Shown: positions 18,403 through 26,490 of the stretch, piece after piece
Position numbering within the stretch: the first letter of the stretch is position 1
Layout of the letters: each line of letters starts with the position of its first letter
From: Comamonas sp.
GTDB taxonomy: Bacteria > Pseudomonadota > Gammaproteobacteria > Burkholderiales > Burkholderiaceae_C
NCBI RefSeq assembly: GCF_009360615.1
Contig: NZ_SPEY01000011.1
Location: forward strand, 81,765-145,764
Length of the DNA stretch: 64,000 nucleotides
Direction of reading: 5' to 3'
Translations under genes and position numbers: made by a program
Notes under the pieces: generated by a model
Seen by the model: only the letters and a program-made list of their open reading frames with translations
Database searches by the model: none
Told to the model about the DNA's origin: nothing

Positions 18403-19588
18403 CCCGGTGCATACGGCCCAGCGTGATCCACGTCAGTGCCACGCCCACCAGGGCTCCGGTCGCCATGCCCACCACCATGGGCAGAGGTTTGCCGTTGGAA
18501 AAATGTCCCACGATCTGCATGGCGGCCGCGCCGCTCAGCATCTGCAGCGTACCGAGCAGGGCCGAGGCCGTGCCGGCAATCTCGCCATGCTCTTCCAGCG
18601 CCAGCACCGAGGTCGTGGGTATCACCAGACCCATGAAGGCGCTGGCGATGAAGTACAGCACGATCAGCACCGTCAGCTGCTCGCCGCCCAGCAGGTAATA
18701 GAGCAGCAATGCGGCCATGGTCAGGCCCGACGCAGAAGCTGCAGCCTTGACCACATTGACCAGGCCAAAGCGCTGCCCCAGCCGCCCCGTCAGCTGCGCC
18801 GCACCGATAAAGGCGATGGAATTGAGCGCGAACGCCATGCTGTACTGGGTGGACGAGAGACCGTAGTAGTTGATGAGCACAAAGGGCGAGCCCGCGAGGT
18901 AGACGAAAAAGCCCGCCATGGCGCAGCCTCCGATGAACACCAGGCCCAGGTAATGCCAGTCGCGCAGCAGAAAAAGGTAGGCCTTGAGTGCACCGCCCAG
19001 GCTGCTGTCCAGCCGCGCTTCGGCCGTGCGCGTTTCCTCGATGCCACGCCAGACGGCAATCAGGCCGAGCACCGCTGCGGCAGCCACGACCCAGAACACC
19101 GCACGCCAGCCTGCCAGGGCAATCACGCCGCTGCCAGCCAAAGGCGCCAGGATGGGCGAGACGCTGAACACCAGCATCAGCAGCGACATCATGCGTGCTG
19201 CCGCGTGGCCGGTATGCAGGTCGCGCACCACGGCTCGCGGCACGGCCATGCAGGCCGCAGCGCCCAGGCCCTGGACAAAGCGCAACGCCACCAAGGTCTG
19301 GATATTCGGTGCCAGCGCACATCCCACGCTGGCAAGGGCAAACACCGCCAGGCCAAAGTACAGCGGCGGCTTGCGACCCAGCATGTCGGAAACCGGTCCA
19401 TACAGCAGCTGACCGACGCCGATGGAGAGAAAGAACGCGGTCAGGCTGGCCTGCACGGCTCCGACCTGGGCCTCCAGGCTGGCGCCGATCTGCGGAAGGG
19501 CCGGCAGATACATATCGATGGCGAAAGGCCCGATGGCCGACAACAGACCGAGAATCAGGACCAGACGCAGTGAAACAGAAGCTTGCAT
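18389..19588 (-). CDS. MFS multidrug transporter, Bcr/CflA type (DHA1)
   Basis: The 399-residue protein has 12 helices and strong Bcr/CflA features: LGLLSAIGPFAIDMYLPALP at the N-terminus (conserved Asp-Met-Tyr-Leu-Pro-Ala in helix 1), GQLLYGPVSDMLGRKP (motif A), and RFVQGLGAAACMAVPRAVVRD (motif B/C region). The family exports bicyclomycin, chloramphenicol-like drugs and some dipeptides or sulfonamides by proton antiport. It is the first gene of a two-gene minus-strand unit with the DHA2-like transporter at 16963. A hairpin-rich leader lies just upstream (19627-19712). Confidence 0.9.
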   Translation of the reverse strand: MQASVSLRLVLILGLLSAIGPFAIDMYLPALPQIGASLEAQVGAVQASLTAFFLSIGVGQLLYGPVSDMLGRKPPLYFGLAVFALASVGCALAPNIQTLVALRFVQGLGAAACMAVPRAVVRDLHTGHAAARMMSLLMLVFSVSPILAPLAGSGVIALAGWRAVFWVVAAAAVLGLIAVWRGIEETRTAEARLDSSLGGALKAYLFLLRDWHYLGLVFIGGCAMAGFFVYLAGSPFVLINYYGLSSTQYSMAFALNSIAFIGAAQLTGRLGQRFGLVNVVKAAASASGLTMAALLLYYLLGGEQLTVLIVLYFIASAFMGLVIPTTSVLALEEHGEIAGTASALLGTLQMLSGAAAMQIVGHFSNGKPLPMVVGMATGALVGVALTWITLGRMHRVAHG

Positions 19589-19626
19589 AGGGGTGTGATT
19601 GTCGTGGTAACTTGATTTGTATGCTG

Positions 19627-19712
19627 GACCGGCACCGGTTCCCTGCCTTTCGGTGCAGGCTCGCGCCGGTCAGCCTCGCACCGCCTGTGCCTAAGCCGTC
19701 AATTACGAGGCT
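19627..19712 (-). other. Hairpin-rich leader upstream of the MFS pair
   Basis: Two abutting stems are visible: GACCGGC (19627-19633) with GCCGGTC (19665-19671), enclosing CCTGC/GCAGG (19642-19646, 19655-19659); and AGCCTCG (19672-19678) with CGAGGCT (19706-19712). They lie 39-124 bp before the Bcr/CflA-type start, so they would be in its 5' UTR if transcription starts further out. No known riboswitch signature was recognised. Confidence 0.35.
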
Positions 19713-19788
19713 TTAGGCCCGGTCATCCAGGCCATGACTGCATGGACAACCAGCACAATGGGCTCAACTACCCTTCCCTGCTATTGCC

Positions 19789-20412
19789 GTGATTGCTGCA
19801 AGTTTCTCCCCACGCCTGCCCTTTTTACTGCTGACTGCGCTCGTTGCGCTATGCCTGACGTCTCAGCCGGCCAGCGCGCAGCCTGCCGCAGCGGCCCCGG
19901 CTTTTCTGCCCTCACCGGATGGGAGCATGGTGATAGACACGCGCGCCAAGCTGGCCTGGCCCCGCTGTGCCGAGGGCATGAGCTGGAATGGCAAGGCCTG
20001 CGGCGGCCAGGCCGAGGTCTTCAGCTACAAGCAGGCCATGGCCCACGCCGCCGAACGAAGCAAGGCCGAAAACCTGCGCTGGCGACTGCCGCGCGTCAAT
20101 GAACTCAAGCGCCTGCTGGACCGCAACAGCAAGCCCCAGGGCCTGAACCCCGAACTCTTCCCCAACGCGCCGCGCGACTGGCACTGGACGGGGACCGCCG
20201 CCGTGAATACCCAGCGCCTGAACACCTACAACTACGCCCAGGTGGACCGATCCAGCAGCCTCTCTGCACTCTCGGCCCAGCAGGCATGGGCAATCAACAC
20301 CGAGACACTGCAGGCCGTTCCCGACATGGGCAAGGGCAATGCCTTGCTGCTGCGCCTCGTGCGCCCCGCCACCGAGGCAGAGCTGGCCCCCCCGAGTCCT
20401 GCGGCACCATGA
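19789..20412 (+). CDS. Exported DUF1566 (Lcl C-terminal domain) protein
   Basis: The 207-residue protein (GTG start) has a Sec signal peptide with the hydrophobic stretch FLLLTALVALCL and an ASA cleavage region near residue 30. The rest matches the DUF1566 pattern: LAWPRCAEGMSWNGKAC, a KQAM region, RWRLPRVNELKRLLD, then FP and WTGTAAV. These domains occur in periplasmic or surface proteins, some linked to fimbriae or ligand binding; the two Cys residues in the WPRC and KAC segments are conserved and may form a disulfide. Function is unknown. The gene stands alone, followed at once by a strong bidirectional terminator. Confidence 0.75.
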   Translation: MIAASFSPRLPFLLLTALVALCLTSQPASAQPAAAAPAFLPSPDGSMVIDTRAKLAWPRCAEGMSWNGKACGGQAEVFSYKQAMAHAAERSKAENLRWRLPRVNELKRLLDRNSKPQGLNPELFPNAPRDWHWTGTAAVNTQRLNTYNYAQVDRSSSLSALSAQQAWAINTETLQAVPDMGKGNALLLRLVRPATEAELAPPSPAAP

Positions 20413-20445
20413 AAAAAGCCTTGCCGCTTCTGGCAAGGCTTTTTC
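20412..20445 (+). terminator. Bidirectional intrinsic terminator
   Basis: AAAAAGCCTTGCC, a 6-nt loop and GGCAAGGC followed by five T residues. The stem is 8 bp plus A/T pairs. It overlaps the stop codon of the DUF1566 gene and has A/T tracts on both sides, so it can also end the minus-strand transcript of the SDR gene that stops at 20459. Confidence 0.85.
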
Positions 20446-20458
20446 CACGCCTTCACGC

Positions 20459-21364
20459 TCAGCCTGCGCGCAGCGCCGCCTTGAGGCTCTCGCCCAGTTC
20501 GGGCTTGTGCGCGAACGGATCCGTCGGGTTGCGGCCCTGCACCACATCCTCCAGACGCACCTGCACCGAGCCCAGGGCCTGCGGGTGGCTGTAGATATAG
20601 AACTGGCCCGATGCAATCGCATCGAACACCTTCTGCGCCACCTCGGTCGCCGTGACCTTGCCCGAGCCAACGGCCTTGTCGGTCATGGCCTGACCTATCT
20701 TCTGGCTGGCCGTCAAAGGCTGCGACTCCAGGCCCTGGGGACGGTTGCGCTCGCTGTGACCTATGCCTGTGGGCACGAAGAAGGGGCAGAGCAGACTGGC
20801 GCTGACCTGGTCCGAGACCAGGGCCAGGTCCTGGTACAGCGTCTCGGTCAGCGACACCACCGCATGCTTGCTGACGTTGTAGATACCCATGTTCGGCGGC
20901 GCCAGCAGACCGGCCATGCTGGCGGTGTTGACGATATGGCCTTCAAAGGCGGGATCGGCCTTGGCGGCCTCCAGCATCATGGGCGTGAACAGGCGCACGC
21001 CATGGATCACGCCCCAGACATTGACGCCCAGCACCCATTGCCAGTCGGCAACGGTGTTTTCCCAGACGAGACCACCGGCACCGACACCCGCGTTGTTGAA
21101 GACGAAGTGCGGCGCGCCAAAGGTCTCCTTGACCTCGGCAGCCAGTCGTTCCATCTGCACCGCATCCGACACATCGACCCTGCGCGCCAGCACCCTGACC
21201 CCCGTGGCCTGCAGCTCGGCCTCGGCCTTGTCCAGCGCCTCCTGCTGCACGTCGACCAGCACCAGATTCATGCCTCTGGCAGCGCCGATGCGCGCGCACT
21301 CCAGCCCGAAGCCCGAGCCGGCACCGGTCAAAACCGCCGTCTTTCCCGCGAAATTCGTGATCAT
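20459..21364 (-). CDS. SDR family NAD(P)-dependent oxidoreductase
   Basis: The 301-residue protein is a classical short-chain dehydrogenase: cofactor motif TGAGSGFG (about residues 14-21), NNAGVG (NNAG motif), catalytic Ser in NTASMAGLL, and YNVSKHAVV giving the YxxxK pair. It reduces or oxidises a hydroxyl/keto group with NAD(H) or NADP(H); the substrate is not predictable. It is longer at the C-terminus than a 250-residue SDR. A good Shine-Dalgarno (GGAG) precedes the ATG. It is the last of four same-strand genes (SDR, thioesterase, MDR reductase, SDR) that may act on acyl or lipid-like substrates together, though gaps of 140-190 bp leave co-transcription uncertain. Confidence 0.88.
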   Translation of the reverse strand: MITNFAGKTAVLTGAGSGFGLECARIGAARGMNLVLVDVQQEALDKAEAELQATGVRVLARRVDVSDAVQMERLAAEVKETFGAPHFVFNNAGVGAGGLVWENTVADWQWVLGVNVWGVIHGVRLFTPMMLEAAKADPAFEGHIVNTASMAGLLAPPNMGIYNVSKHAVVSLTETLYQDLALVSDQVSASLLCPFFVPTGIGHSERNRPQGLESQPLTASQKIGQAMTDKAVGSGKVTATEVAQKVFDAIASGQFYIYSHPQALGSVQVRLEDVVQGRNPTDPFAHKPELGESLKAALRAG

Positions 21365-21549
21365 TCTTGTCTCCGAATATTTTTACAGGGGGGATGGCGC
21401 CTGAAAATGGCGCGGTCCCGATCAGAGATGCCCGGCAAGCACCGCCATGCGGCGGGGCCGCTGCGGGCGCAGGCATCGTGCCCCTCCCGCATGGCAAAGC
21501 GGGAAAAGGCGCAAGGCGCGGGGCCGGCAGGGCACGGCGCCTCGGCGAG

Positions 21550-22566
21550 TTAAATCAGTTTCACCAGTTGCTTGCCGAAATTCTTGCCCTTGAGCAGGCC
21601 CAGAAAGGCGCCGGGAGCCGAAGCCAGCCCCTGGGAAATCGTCTCGCGCGGCCTGAGCTTGCCGGCTGCCACCAGACCGCCCAGCTCGGTCAGGGCCTCG
21701 CCCCAGACTTCCATGTGCTCGCTGACGATAAAGCCTTCGAGCTTGATGCGATTGACCAGCAGCAGCGCAGGATTGGCCAGCGGCAGGGGCTGGCCGTCAT
21801 AGCCGGCAATCATCCCGCACAGGGCCACACGCGCGAAGGCATTGGTTCGCAGCAGCACGGCGTCGAAGATATAGCCGCCCACGTTCTCGAAATAGCCGTC
21901 GATGCCGTGGGGGCAGGCATCCTTCAAGGCTTTGGCCATGGTCTTGACATCGGGGTGCTCGCGGTAATCGATGCAGGCATCGAAGCCTAGCTCATGCACG
22001 GCATAACGGCATTTTTCGGCACCGCCCGCAATCCCCACGACGCGGCAGCCGCGCGCCTTGGCCAGCGCCGCAAAGGCGCTGCCCACGGCGCCGGTGGCGG
22101 CGCTGACGACCACGGTTTCACCGGCCTTGGGGTTGATGATCTTGACCAGGCCATACCAGGCCGTCACGCCCGGCATGCCCACGGCACCCAGATAGTAGGA
22201 CAGCGGCACATGCGTGGTGTCGACCTTGCGCAACGCACCGGGCACGCTGGGGTCGAGCAGCGAGTACTCCTGCCAGCCCCCCATGCCGACCACCTTGTCG
22301 CCGACCTTGAACTTGGGATGACGGCTCTCGACGATCTCGCCCACCGTGCCCCCCTGCATGACCTCGCCCAGCGGCTGGGGCTGGGCATAGCTCTTGGCGT
22401 CGTTCATGCGGCCGCGCATATAGGGGTCCAGGCTCAGATAGTGGTGGCGTACCAGCACCTGGCCCTCGCCCACGGCGGGCAGCGGGGACTGCACCAGCTT
22501 GAAATTGCTCTCCACCGCCTCGCCCTGGGGGCGGTTGTCCAGAAGGATCTGCTGATTGACCGTCAT
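21550..22566 (-). CDS. Zinc-independent medium-chain NADP-dependent oxidoreductase (CurA/LTB4-dehydrogenase-like)
   Basis: The 338-residue protein has the MDR layout without zinc ligands: LVRHHYLSLDPYMRGRM near residue 55, a cofactor motif AATGAVGSAFAALAKARG, and the typical ENVGGYIFDAVL segment. These place it in the NADPH-dependent curcumin reductase / leukotriene B4 12-hydroxydehydrogenase (prostaglandin reductase) group, which reduces alkenal or enone double bonds and often detoxifies electrophiles. AGGAG seven bases before the ATG supports the start. It lies between a thioesterase and an SDR on the same strand. Confidence 0.88.
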   Translation of the reverse strand: MTVNQQILLDNRPQGEAVESNFKLVQSPLPAVGEGQVLVRHHYLSLDPYMRGRMNDAKSYAQPQPLGEVMQGGTVGEIVESRHPKFKVGDKVVGMGGWQEYSLLDPSVPGALRKVDTTHVPLSYYLGAVGMPGVTAWYGLVKIINPKAGETVVVSAATGAVGSAFAALAKARGCRVVGIAGGAEKCRYAVHELGFDACIDYREHPDVKTMAKALKDACPHGIDGYFENVGGYIFDAVLLRTNAFARVALCGMIAGYDGQPLPLANPALLLVNRIKLEGFIVSEHMEVWGEALTELGGLVAAGKLRPRETISQGLASAPGAFLGLLKGKNFGKQLVKLI

Positions 22567-22585
22567 GTTTCGTCTCCTGTTTGAA

Positions 22586-22660
22586 ACTCAATTTTCATAG
22601 CTGAAAGCGCTTGATATACCTCGCACTTACAGCCAATAACATACAAAACAACCATATGAA
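22586..22660. repeat. Dispersed intergenic repeat, member 1
   Basis: TTTTCATAGCTGAAAGCGCTTG followed by an AT-rich stretch is like the copies at 30672-30722 and 33484-33540, with the shared core TAGCTnnnAGCnCTT. I recognise this as a short repeat common in Comamonadaceae intergenic DNA; that statement is from memory. Confidence 0.45.
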
Positions 22661-22701
22661 AGGCGGTAGCCGCTCATAAAAACAGAGCAGCCTATCTGTA
22701 C

Positions 22702-23124
22702 TCAATCCGTGGGCAGGGCTTTCAGTCCACCTTCGGCTGCAGGCCTGCGCTGCATGTACTTGAAAGTGCCTGTGGCCTGCACGCACAGGCGTCCTTGCGC
22801 GTCATAGATACGGCCTTCGGTGAAAGCCATGCTTCCGGTGCGATGCAGCAGCTTGCCCTGACCCACCAGCGGCCCCTTGGCGGCCTGCATGAAGGAACTC
22901 TTCATCTCGATGGTGACAACACCCTGCTCGAAATCCACGCTGCGTGCGGCCACGGCCATGGTCACATCGAGCAAGGTCATCGATGCCCCGCCATGCGTGA
23001 CGCCGAAGGAATTCAGGTGCTCGGGCCGCGGTGTGTAGCGCAGCTCGGATTCGCCGTTTTCCGCCTTGATCAGGTCGAAGCCGAGTTCATGCACAAAGGG
23101 AATTTCAGGACCAAATGACAACAC
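22702..23124 (-). CDS. PaaI-type hotdog thioesterase
   Basis: From a GTG at 23124 preceded by GAAAGG at a good distance, the protein has 140 residues, the usual length for the family. The frame is open further upstream, but that part overlaps the SDR gene and is not conserved in character. The hotdog motif HGGASMTLLDVTMAVAA (HGG plus catalytic Asp) is clear, followed by VTIEMKSSFMQAAKGPL. Such enzymes hydrolyse acyl- or aryl-CoA thioesters and can free CoA when a pathway stalls. It lies between two SDRs and an MDR reductase on the same strand, which suggests an acyl-CoA related job. Confidence 0.82.
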   Translation of the reverse strand: MLSFGPEIPFVHELGFDLIKAENGESELRYTPRPEHLNSFGVTHGGASMTLLDVTMAVAARSVDFEQGVVTIEMKSSFMQAAKGPLVGQGKLLHRTGSMAFTEGRIYDAQGRLCVQATGTFKYMQRRPAAEGGLKALPTD

Positions 23125-23246
23125 CGCCAAACCTTTCAGGAGAATGAAGCGCCGCGCACCACGCGCTGCGCCAGCCAAACCGTGAATATAAACACGCGGC
23201 AGCGGCCAAAAGACCGGCACGCACAAAAACACGGTCAGCCCGGCCC

Positions 23247-24038
23247 TCAGCCTCCGACCAGAGCGCTCACGCCTCCATCCACGGCCATCCACTGGCCCGT
23301 GATGTGCTTGCCGGCATCGCTGGCGTAGAGCAGCGTCAGCCCCTTGAGATCCTCATCGTCACCCAGGCGGCGCAGCGGGGCATGGGAGCGCATTTCGTCC
23401 TCGCCCAGGGTCTCGATCAGCACGGCCGCCATCTTGGTCTTGAAAAAGCCGGGACAAATGGCGTTGACGGTGATGCCATGCTCGCCCCACTCCCCAGCCA
23501 GCGCACGCGTGAAATTGATGACCGCGCCCTTGGACGTGTTGTAGGCAATGGTCTTCATGCCCGTGGGATTGCCGCCCAGGCCGGCGATCGAGGCCAGATT
23601 GATGATGCGGCCGCTCTTGCGCTCCAGCATGGACAGGCGGGCGATCTGCTGGCTCAGCAGAAAATACCCGCGCACATTCAGGTTCATCACCTTGTCCCAG
23701 GCCGCCGTCGGGTGGTCTTCGGCCGGAGCACCCCAGCTGGCACCCGCATTGTTGATCAGGATGTCCACATGGCCGAGGCGCTGCACGGCCTCCCGGGCCA
23801 GGCGGGCAATGTCGGCCTCGTCCGAGCAGTCGGCAGCAATCCAGTCGGCCTCTATGCCTGCGGCCTTGAGTTCGGCTGCGGCCTCCTGCAGGTCCTTGGC
23901 CTTGCGCGAACTCAGCAAAATCCTCGCTCCGGCCTCGCCCAGTGCATGCGCCATCTGCAGACCCAGGCCACGCGAGCCGCCGGTCACCAGGGCCGTCTTG
24001 CCCGAGAGATCGAAAAGTTGCTGCACCGTACGTGTCAT
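23247..24038 (-). CDS. SDR family oxidoreductase (FabG-like / gluconate 5-dehydrogenase-like)
   Basis: The ATG at 24038 has GGAG eight bases upstream and gives 263 residues. An ATG at 24044 is too close to that Shine-Dalgarno. Motifs are TGGSRGLGL (cofactor), NNAGASWG, INLASIAGL (Ser), YNTSKGAVINFTR (YxxxK) and PGFFKTKM. The C-terminal ITGQWMAVDGG is typical of tetrameric SDRs. It should catalyse an NAD(P)-dependent hydroxyl/keto conversion; the substrate is unknown. It heads the run SDR, thioesterase, MDR, SDR. Confidence 0.9.
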   Translation of the reverse strand: MTRTVQQLFDLSGKTALVTGGSRGLGLQMAHALGEAGARILLSSRKAKDLQEAAAELKAAGIEADWIAADCSDEADIARLAREAVQRLGHVDILINNAGASWGAPAEDHPTAAWDKVMNLNVRGYFLLSQQIARLSMLERKSGRIINLASIAGLGGNPTGMKTIAYNTSKGAVINFTRALAGEWGEHGITVNAICPGFFKTKMAAVLIETLGEDEMRSHAPLRRLGDDEDLKGLTLLYASDAGKHITGQWMAVDGGVSALVGG

Positions 24039-24245
24039 TCTCATGTCTCCTGTTCGTGATCAAGGTTCAATCCGGGCCCGCAGCACCTTGCAAGGCCTGC
24101 CCGTCAAAGCTGCACGAATTGTGCGGGTGCCTCTGGCCCGGTGTTGTCACCTGCGTGTCGGGACTGTCCCGCAGGTGGCAGAGCCCGCGCTGGTGCAGCT
24201 TGCAAGGTCTGCCGGCTGCGGCCTGGCGAATCTCATCCAGCGCCT

Positions 24246-24962
24246 TCAATCGGCAAACAGCGACCGAGTTCCCCCCCAGGCCCCGCCTTCGATCTCCAGC
24301 ATGCGCAGCTTGGTCAACGCGCCCTGACCGCCCGAAAAGCCGCCCGGTGCCCGCCCCGCCGCCAGCACGCGATGACAGGGAACAATCGGCGCAAACGGAT
24401 TGGCACCCAGGGCCTGGCCCACAACGCGCGCGGCACCGGCCTCGCCCAGTGCCGCCGCCACCTCGCCATAGGTGCTGGTCCGTCCCGGCTCCAGAGCGCG
24501 CGTGAAGGCATAGACCCGGCTGTGAAATGCAGGCACGGCGAACTCGTCGAGTGCAATCTGCTGCAAGTCGGGCAGGACGCCGCCCTTGCCTTGCGCAAAG
24601 GCCTGGCGCATGTCGCCCAGCACGCCGGCAGCGACAGCCTCTGCGCCTGGCTGCACCCAGTCGTGCTCGCTCTGCGAGTTCAGGCCCGCCAGCAGAACCT
24701 GCACCCCGGCCATGGCCTGCAGGGCAAAGTCCGGAATTGCGGCGATGGACGTCAAGGCGCCATAGACCGCCGGGCCGCGCTGGGGCTGCAGCGCATGGCG
24801 CCTGGACAGGCCCAGCAGCATGCGATCACGGGTTTCGCCCCCGCTGGCCTCTGGCAGCTGCACGGCGCAGACTGCGGCAGCATTCCAGGCCAGTCCGCAG
24901 GTACCGATGCGCGTGACAAACAAGGCATGACCGGGAAAAGGCAGCGAAGCAGCGTGATTCAT
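24246..24962 (-). CDS. ogt: Methylated-DNA--[protein]-cysteine S-methyltransferase (Ogt/MGMT-like)
   Basis: From the ATG at 24962 the protein has 238 residues; a GTG two codons earlier is also open. The C-terminal alkyltransferase domain shows SRVYAFTRALEPGRTSTYGEV, an RVVGQALGANPF helix, the active-site PCHRV with the acceptor Cys, and GGFSGG. It transfers alkyl groups from O6-alkylguanine or O4-alkylthymine to its own Cys and is inactivated. The N-terminal region is longer and more divergent than in 170-residue Ogt proteins. It is divergent from a small gene across 116 bp that contain a perfect LexA box, so both may belong to the SOS response. Confidence 0.88.
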   Translation of the reverse strand: MNHAASLPFPGHALFVTRIGTCGLAWNAAAVCAVQLPEASGGETRDRMLLGLSRRHALQPQRGPAVYGALTSIAAIPDFALQAMAGVQVLLAGLNSQSEHDWVQPGAEAVAAGVLGDMRQAFAQGKGGVLPDLQQIALDEFAVPAFHSRVYAFTRALEPGRTSTYGEVAAALGEAGAARVVGQALGANPFAPIVPCHRVLAAGRAPGGFSGGQGALTKLRMLEIEGGAWGGTRSLFAD

Positions 24963-25036
24963 GCACACAGTCTACAGAGCGCAGTCTTCGGGGTCGCGTA
25001 AAAATTTTCCAAGAACTGGATGCAAAAACAGTTAAT

Positions 25037-25055
25037 TACTGTATATTTAAACAGT
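25037..25055. promoter_or_regulatory. LexA (SOS) box between ogt and a small gene
   Basis: TACTGT-ATATTTAA-ACAGT contains the exact CTGT-N8-ACAG proteobacterial LexA core with an all-A/T spacer. It lies 24-42 bp before the ATG of the small gene at 25079 and 75-93 bp from the ogt ATG at 24962. Extra half-sites (AACAG at 25027, CACTGT at 25061) flank it. Confidence 0.8.
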
Positions 25056-25078
25056 CAAAACACTGTGGATATACGGAC

Positions 25079-25384
25079 ATGCAAGAAGCCCATTTCACCG
25101 TCTCTCTGTGCGACTACCCCGAGCTGCCCGAGGACAAGCGCCAGCAAGCCGAGGCGCGCTATGCGCGCGTGCTGGCCCGCCAGCTCGGCGGCGAGGAACA
25201 GGTCGGCGCGGCCCTGTCTCTGGTGCAAGGCCTGGAAGACACTCCGCCCGAAGAAATTACCGAAGACGCCAAGCTCACCTTCCAGCGCTGGATGAAAGCG
25301 GCCCGCGCCGCAGCGGAGGCCGGCCTGCAGGGCATCGGCGGTACCGAAAGCTGCTTCTTCGATGTTCGGCGGGTCTACCACTGA
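25079..25384 (+). CDS. Small protein of unknown function with a LexA-boxed promoter
   Basis: I do not recognise the family. The 101-residue protein is acidic to neutral, predicted mostly helical (PEDKRQQAEARYARVLARQL), with two Cys (in SLCDYPE and SCFFDV) and a C-terminal FFDVRRVYH. There is no signal peptide or membrane segment. The reading frame has normal codon use for the region and starts 24 bp after a perfect LexA box, so induction by DNA damage is likely. No helix-turn-helix or nuclease motif is evident. The neighbours are an alkyltransferase (divergent) and a methyltransferase gene 149 bp downstream. It is much longer than DinI and unlike SulA, so a new SOS function is possible. Confidence 0.7.
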   Translation: MQEAHFTVSLCDYPELPEDKRQQAEARYARVLARQLGGEEQVGAALSLVQGLEDTPPEEITEDAKLTFQRWMKAARAAAEAGLQGIGGTESCFFDVRRVYH

Positions 25385-25533
25385 GGGATCCCGGCTGCCA
25401 CGCGCCGGCTTTGCAATGGGCCGCAGCCAGGGTGGCAGACCATTGCAAGGGACATGCGGCGCTCCGCCCACCTGCGGTCGCGGCAATGCCTACACTGGCG
25501 GCTTGTTTCATCGCGTGACTGTTCTCCTCCCCC

Positions 25534-26490
25534 ATGCAAGCCCTGCTAGACGCCATTGCCCAGATGCCTTTTCCCACCGATGCCCAGCGCATCTTCCATG
25601 GCCGAGGCGGGCGCTATCCGGGCTGCGAACAGTTTTCGCTGGATGCCTTTGCGCCTGCCATCGTACTGACCAGCTTTGCGCCCGTGGAAGAGGCGCAGCT
25701 GGGACAGATCGGTCAGGCACTGGAGCAGCGCTGGCAGCAGATTGCCCCGTCAGGCCAACCTCTGACCTGGGTCTTCCAGAGCCGTGAGAGCGGCGGCAAG
25801 GTCGAAACCCGCGTCATGGCCGGCGAGCTGCCCGAGCCTCATGTGGTGACCGAAAACGGCGCCCGTTATCTGGTCCATATCTCGCGCGGGCAGAACCACG
25901 GCCTGTTCCTCGACATGGCCGCCGGCCGCGAGTGGGTGCGCCAGCAGGTGCTGGCCCATGAGCGGCCCGCGCGCATGAAGGTGCTCAACCTCTTCGCCTA
26001 TACCTGCGCGTTCTCGGTCGTGGCCAAGATGGCCGGCGCAGGCCAGGTGCTCAATATGGACATGAGCAAGGGCGCGCTGGCCACAGGCCAGCACAACCAT
26101 CAGCTCAACGGCGTCAAGGCCGGCGCCAGCTTTGCCGCCCACGATATTTTCAGCAGCTGGGGCAAGATCAACCGCAGCGGGCCGTATGAGCTGATCATCG
26201 TGGACCCGCCCAGCTTCCAGAAAGGCAGCTTTGTCGCCACCAAGGACTATGCGCGCCTGATGCGCCGCCTGCCCGATCTGCTGGTGCCGGGCGGCCAGGT
26301 CCTGCTGTGCCTGAACGCGCCCGAGCTGGGGACGCACTTCCTGCGCGGACAAATGGCGGAAATCGCGCCCGAGCTGCAGTTCGTCGAGCGCCTGGCCAAC
26401 CCTCCCGCATTTGCCGATGTGGACGAAGAACGCAGCCTCAAGGTCATGGTCTATCGCGCCCCGTCGCTGGCAGAGGATCAGCAGCCATGA
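25534..26490 (+). CDS. Class I SAM-dependent methyltransferase (RlmI/RlmK-like)
   Basis: The 318-residue protein has an N-terminal region with GRGGRYPGCEQFSLD, then the rRNA methyltransferase-like pattern GLFLDMAAGREWVR, LNLFAYTCAFSVVAKMAGA (SAM-binding motif I), NMDMSKGALATGQHN, and a catalytic-like IIVDPPSFQKGSF (DPP motif). This is the layout of the RlmI/RlmK (YccW/RlmL C-terminal) group, which methylate 23S rRNA bases. It is shorter than RlmI and lacks a clear PUA domain, so the exact nucleotide target is open. Its stop overlaps the start of the downstream esterase (ATGA). Confidence 0.82.
   Translation: MQALLDAIAQMPFPTDAQRIFHGRGGRYPGCEQFSLDAFAPAIVLTSFAPVEEAQLGQIGQALEQRWQQIAPSGQPLTWVFQSRESGGKVETRVMAGELPEPHVVTENGARYLVHISRGQNHGLFLDMAAGREWVRQQVLAHERPARMKVLNLFAYTCAFSVVAKMAGAGQVLNMDMSKGALATGQHNHQLNGVKAGASFAAHDIFSSWGKINRSGPYELIIVDPPSFQKGSFVATKDYARLMRRLPDLLVPGGQVLLCLNAPELGTHFLRGQMAEIAPELQFVERLANPPAFADVDEERSLKVMVYRAPSLAEDQQP

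Noticed and set aside
19627..19712. Cobalamin riboswitch (GGGAA...GGTG-like segment on the minus strand)
   Set aside because: The rest of the conserved core (GCCACTG and the B12 box) is missing.
24087..24215. Direct repeats (TTGCAAGGCCTGCC and TTGCAAGGTCTGCC) and the CGGGAC-T-GTCCCG palindrome between ogt and the SDR gene
   Set aside because: Short and isolated; could be an operator or chance, with nothing in the context to decide.
25108..25518. 136-codon plus frame overlapping the LexA-boxed gene
   Set aside because: Arg/Pro/Ala-rich shadow; the frame starting at 25079 is better placed behind the promoter and has balanced composition.
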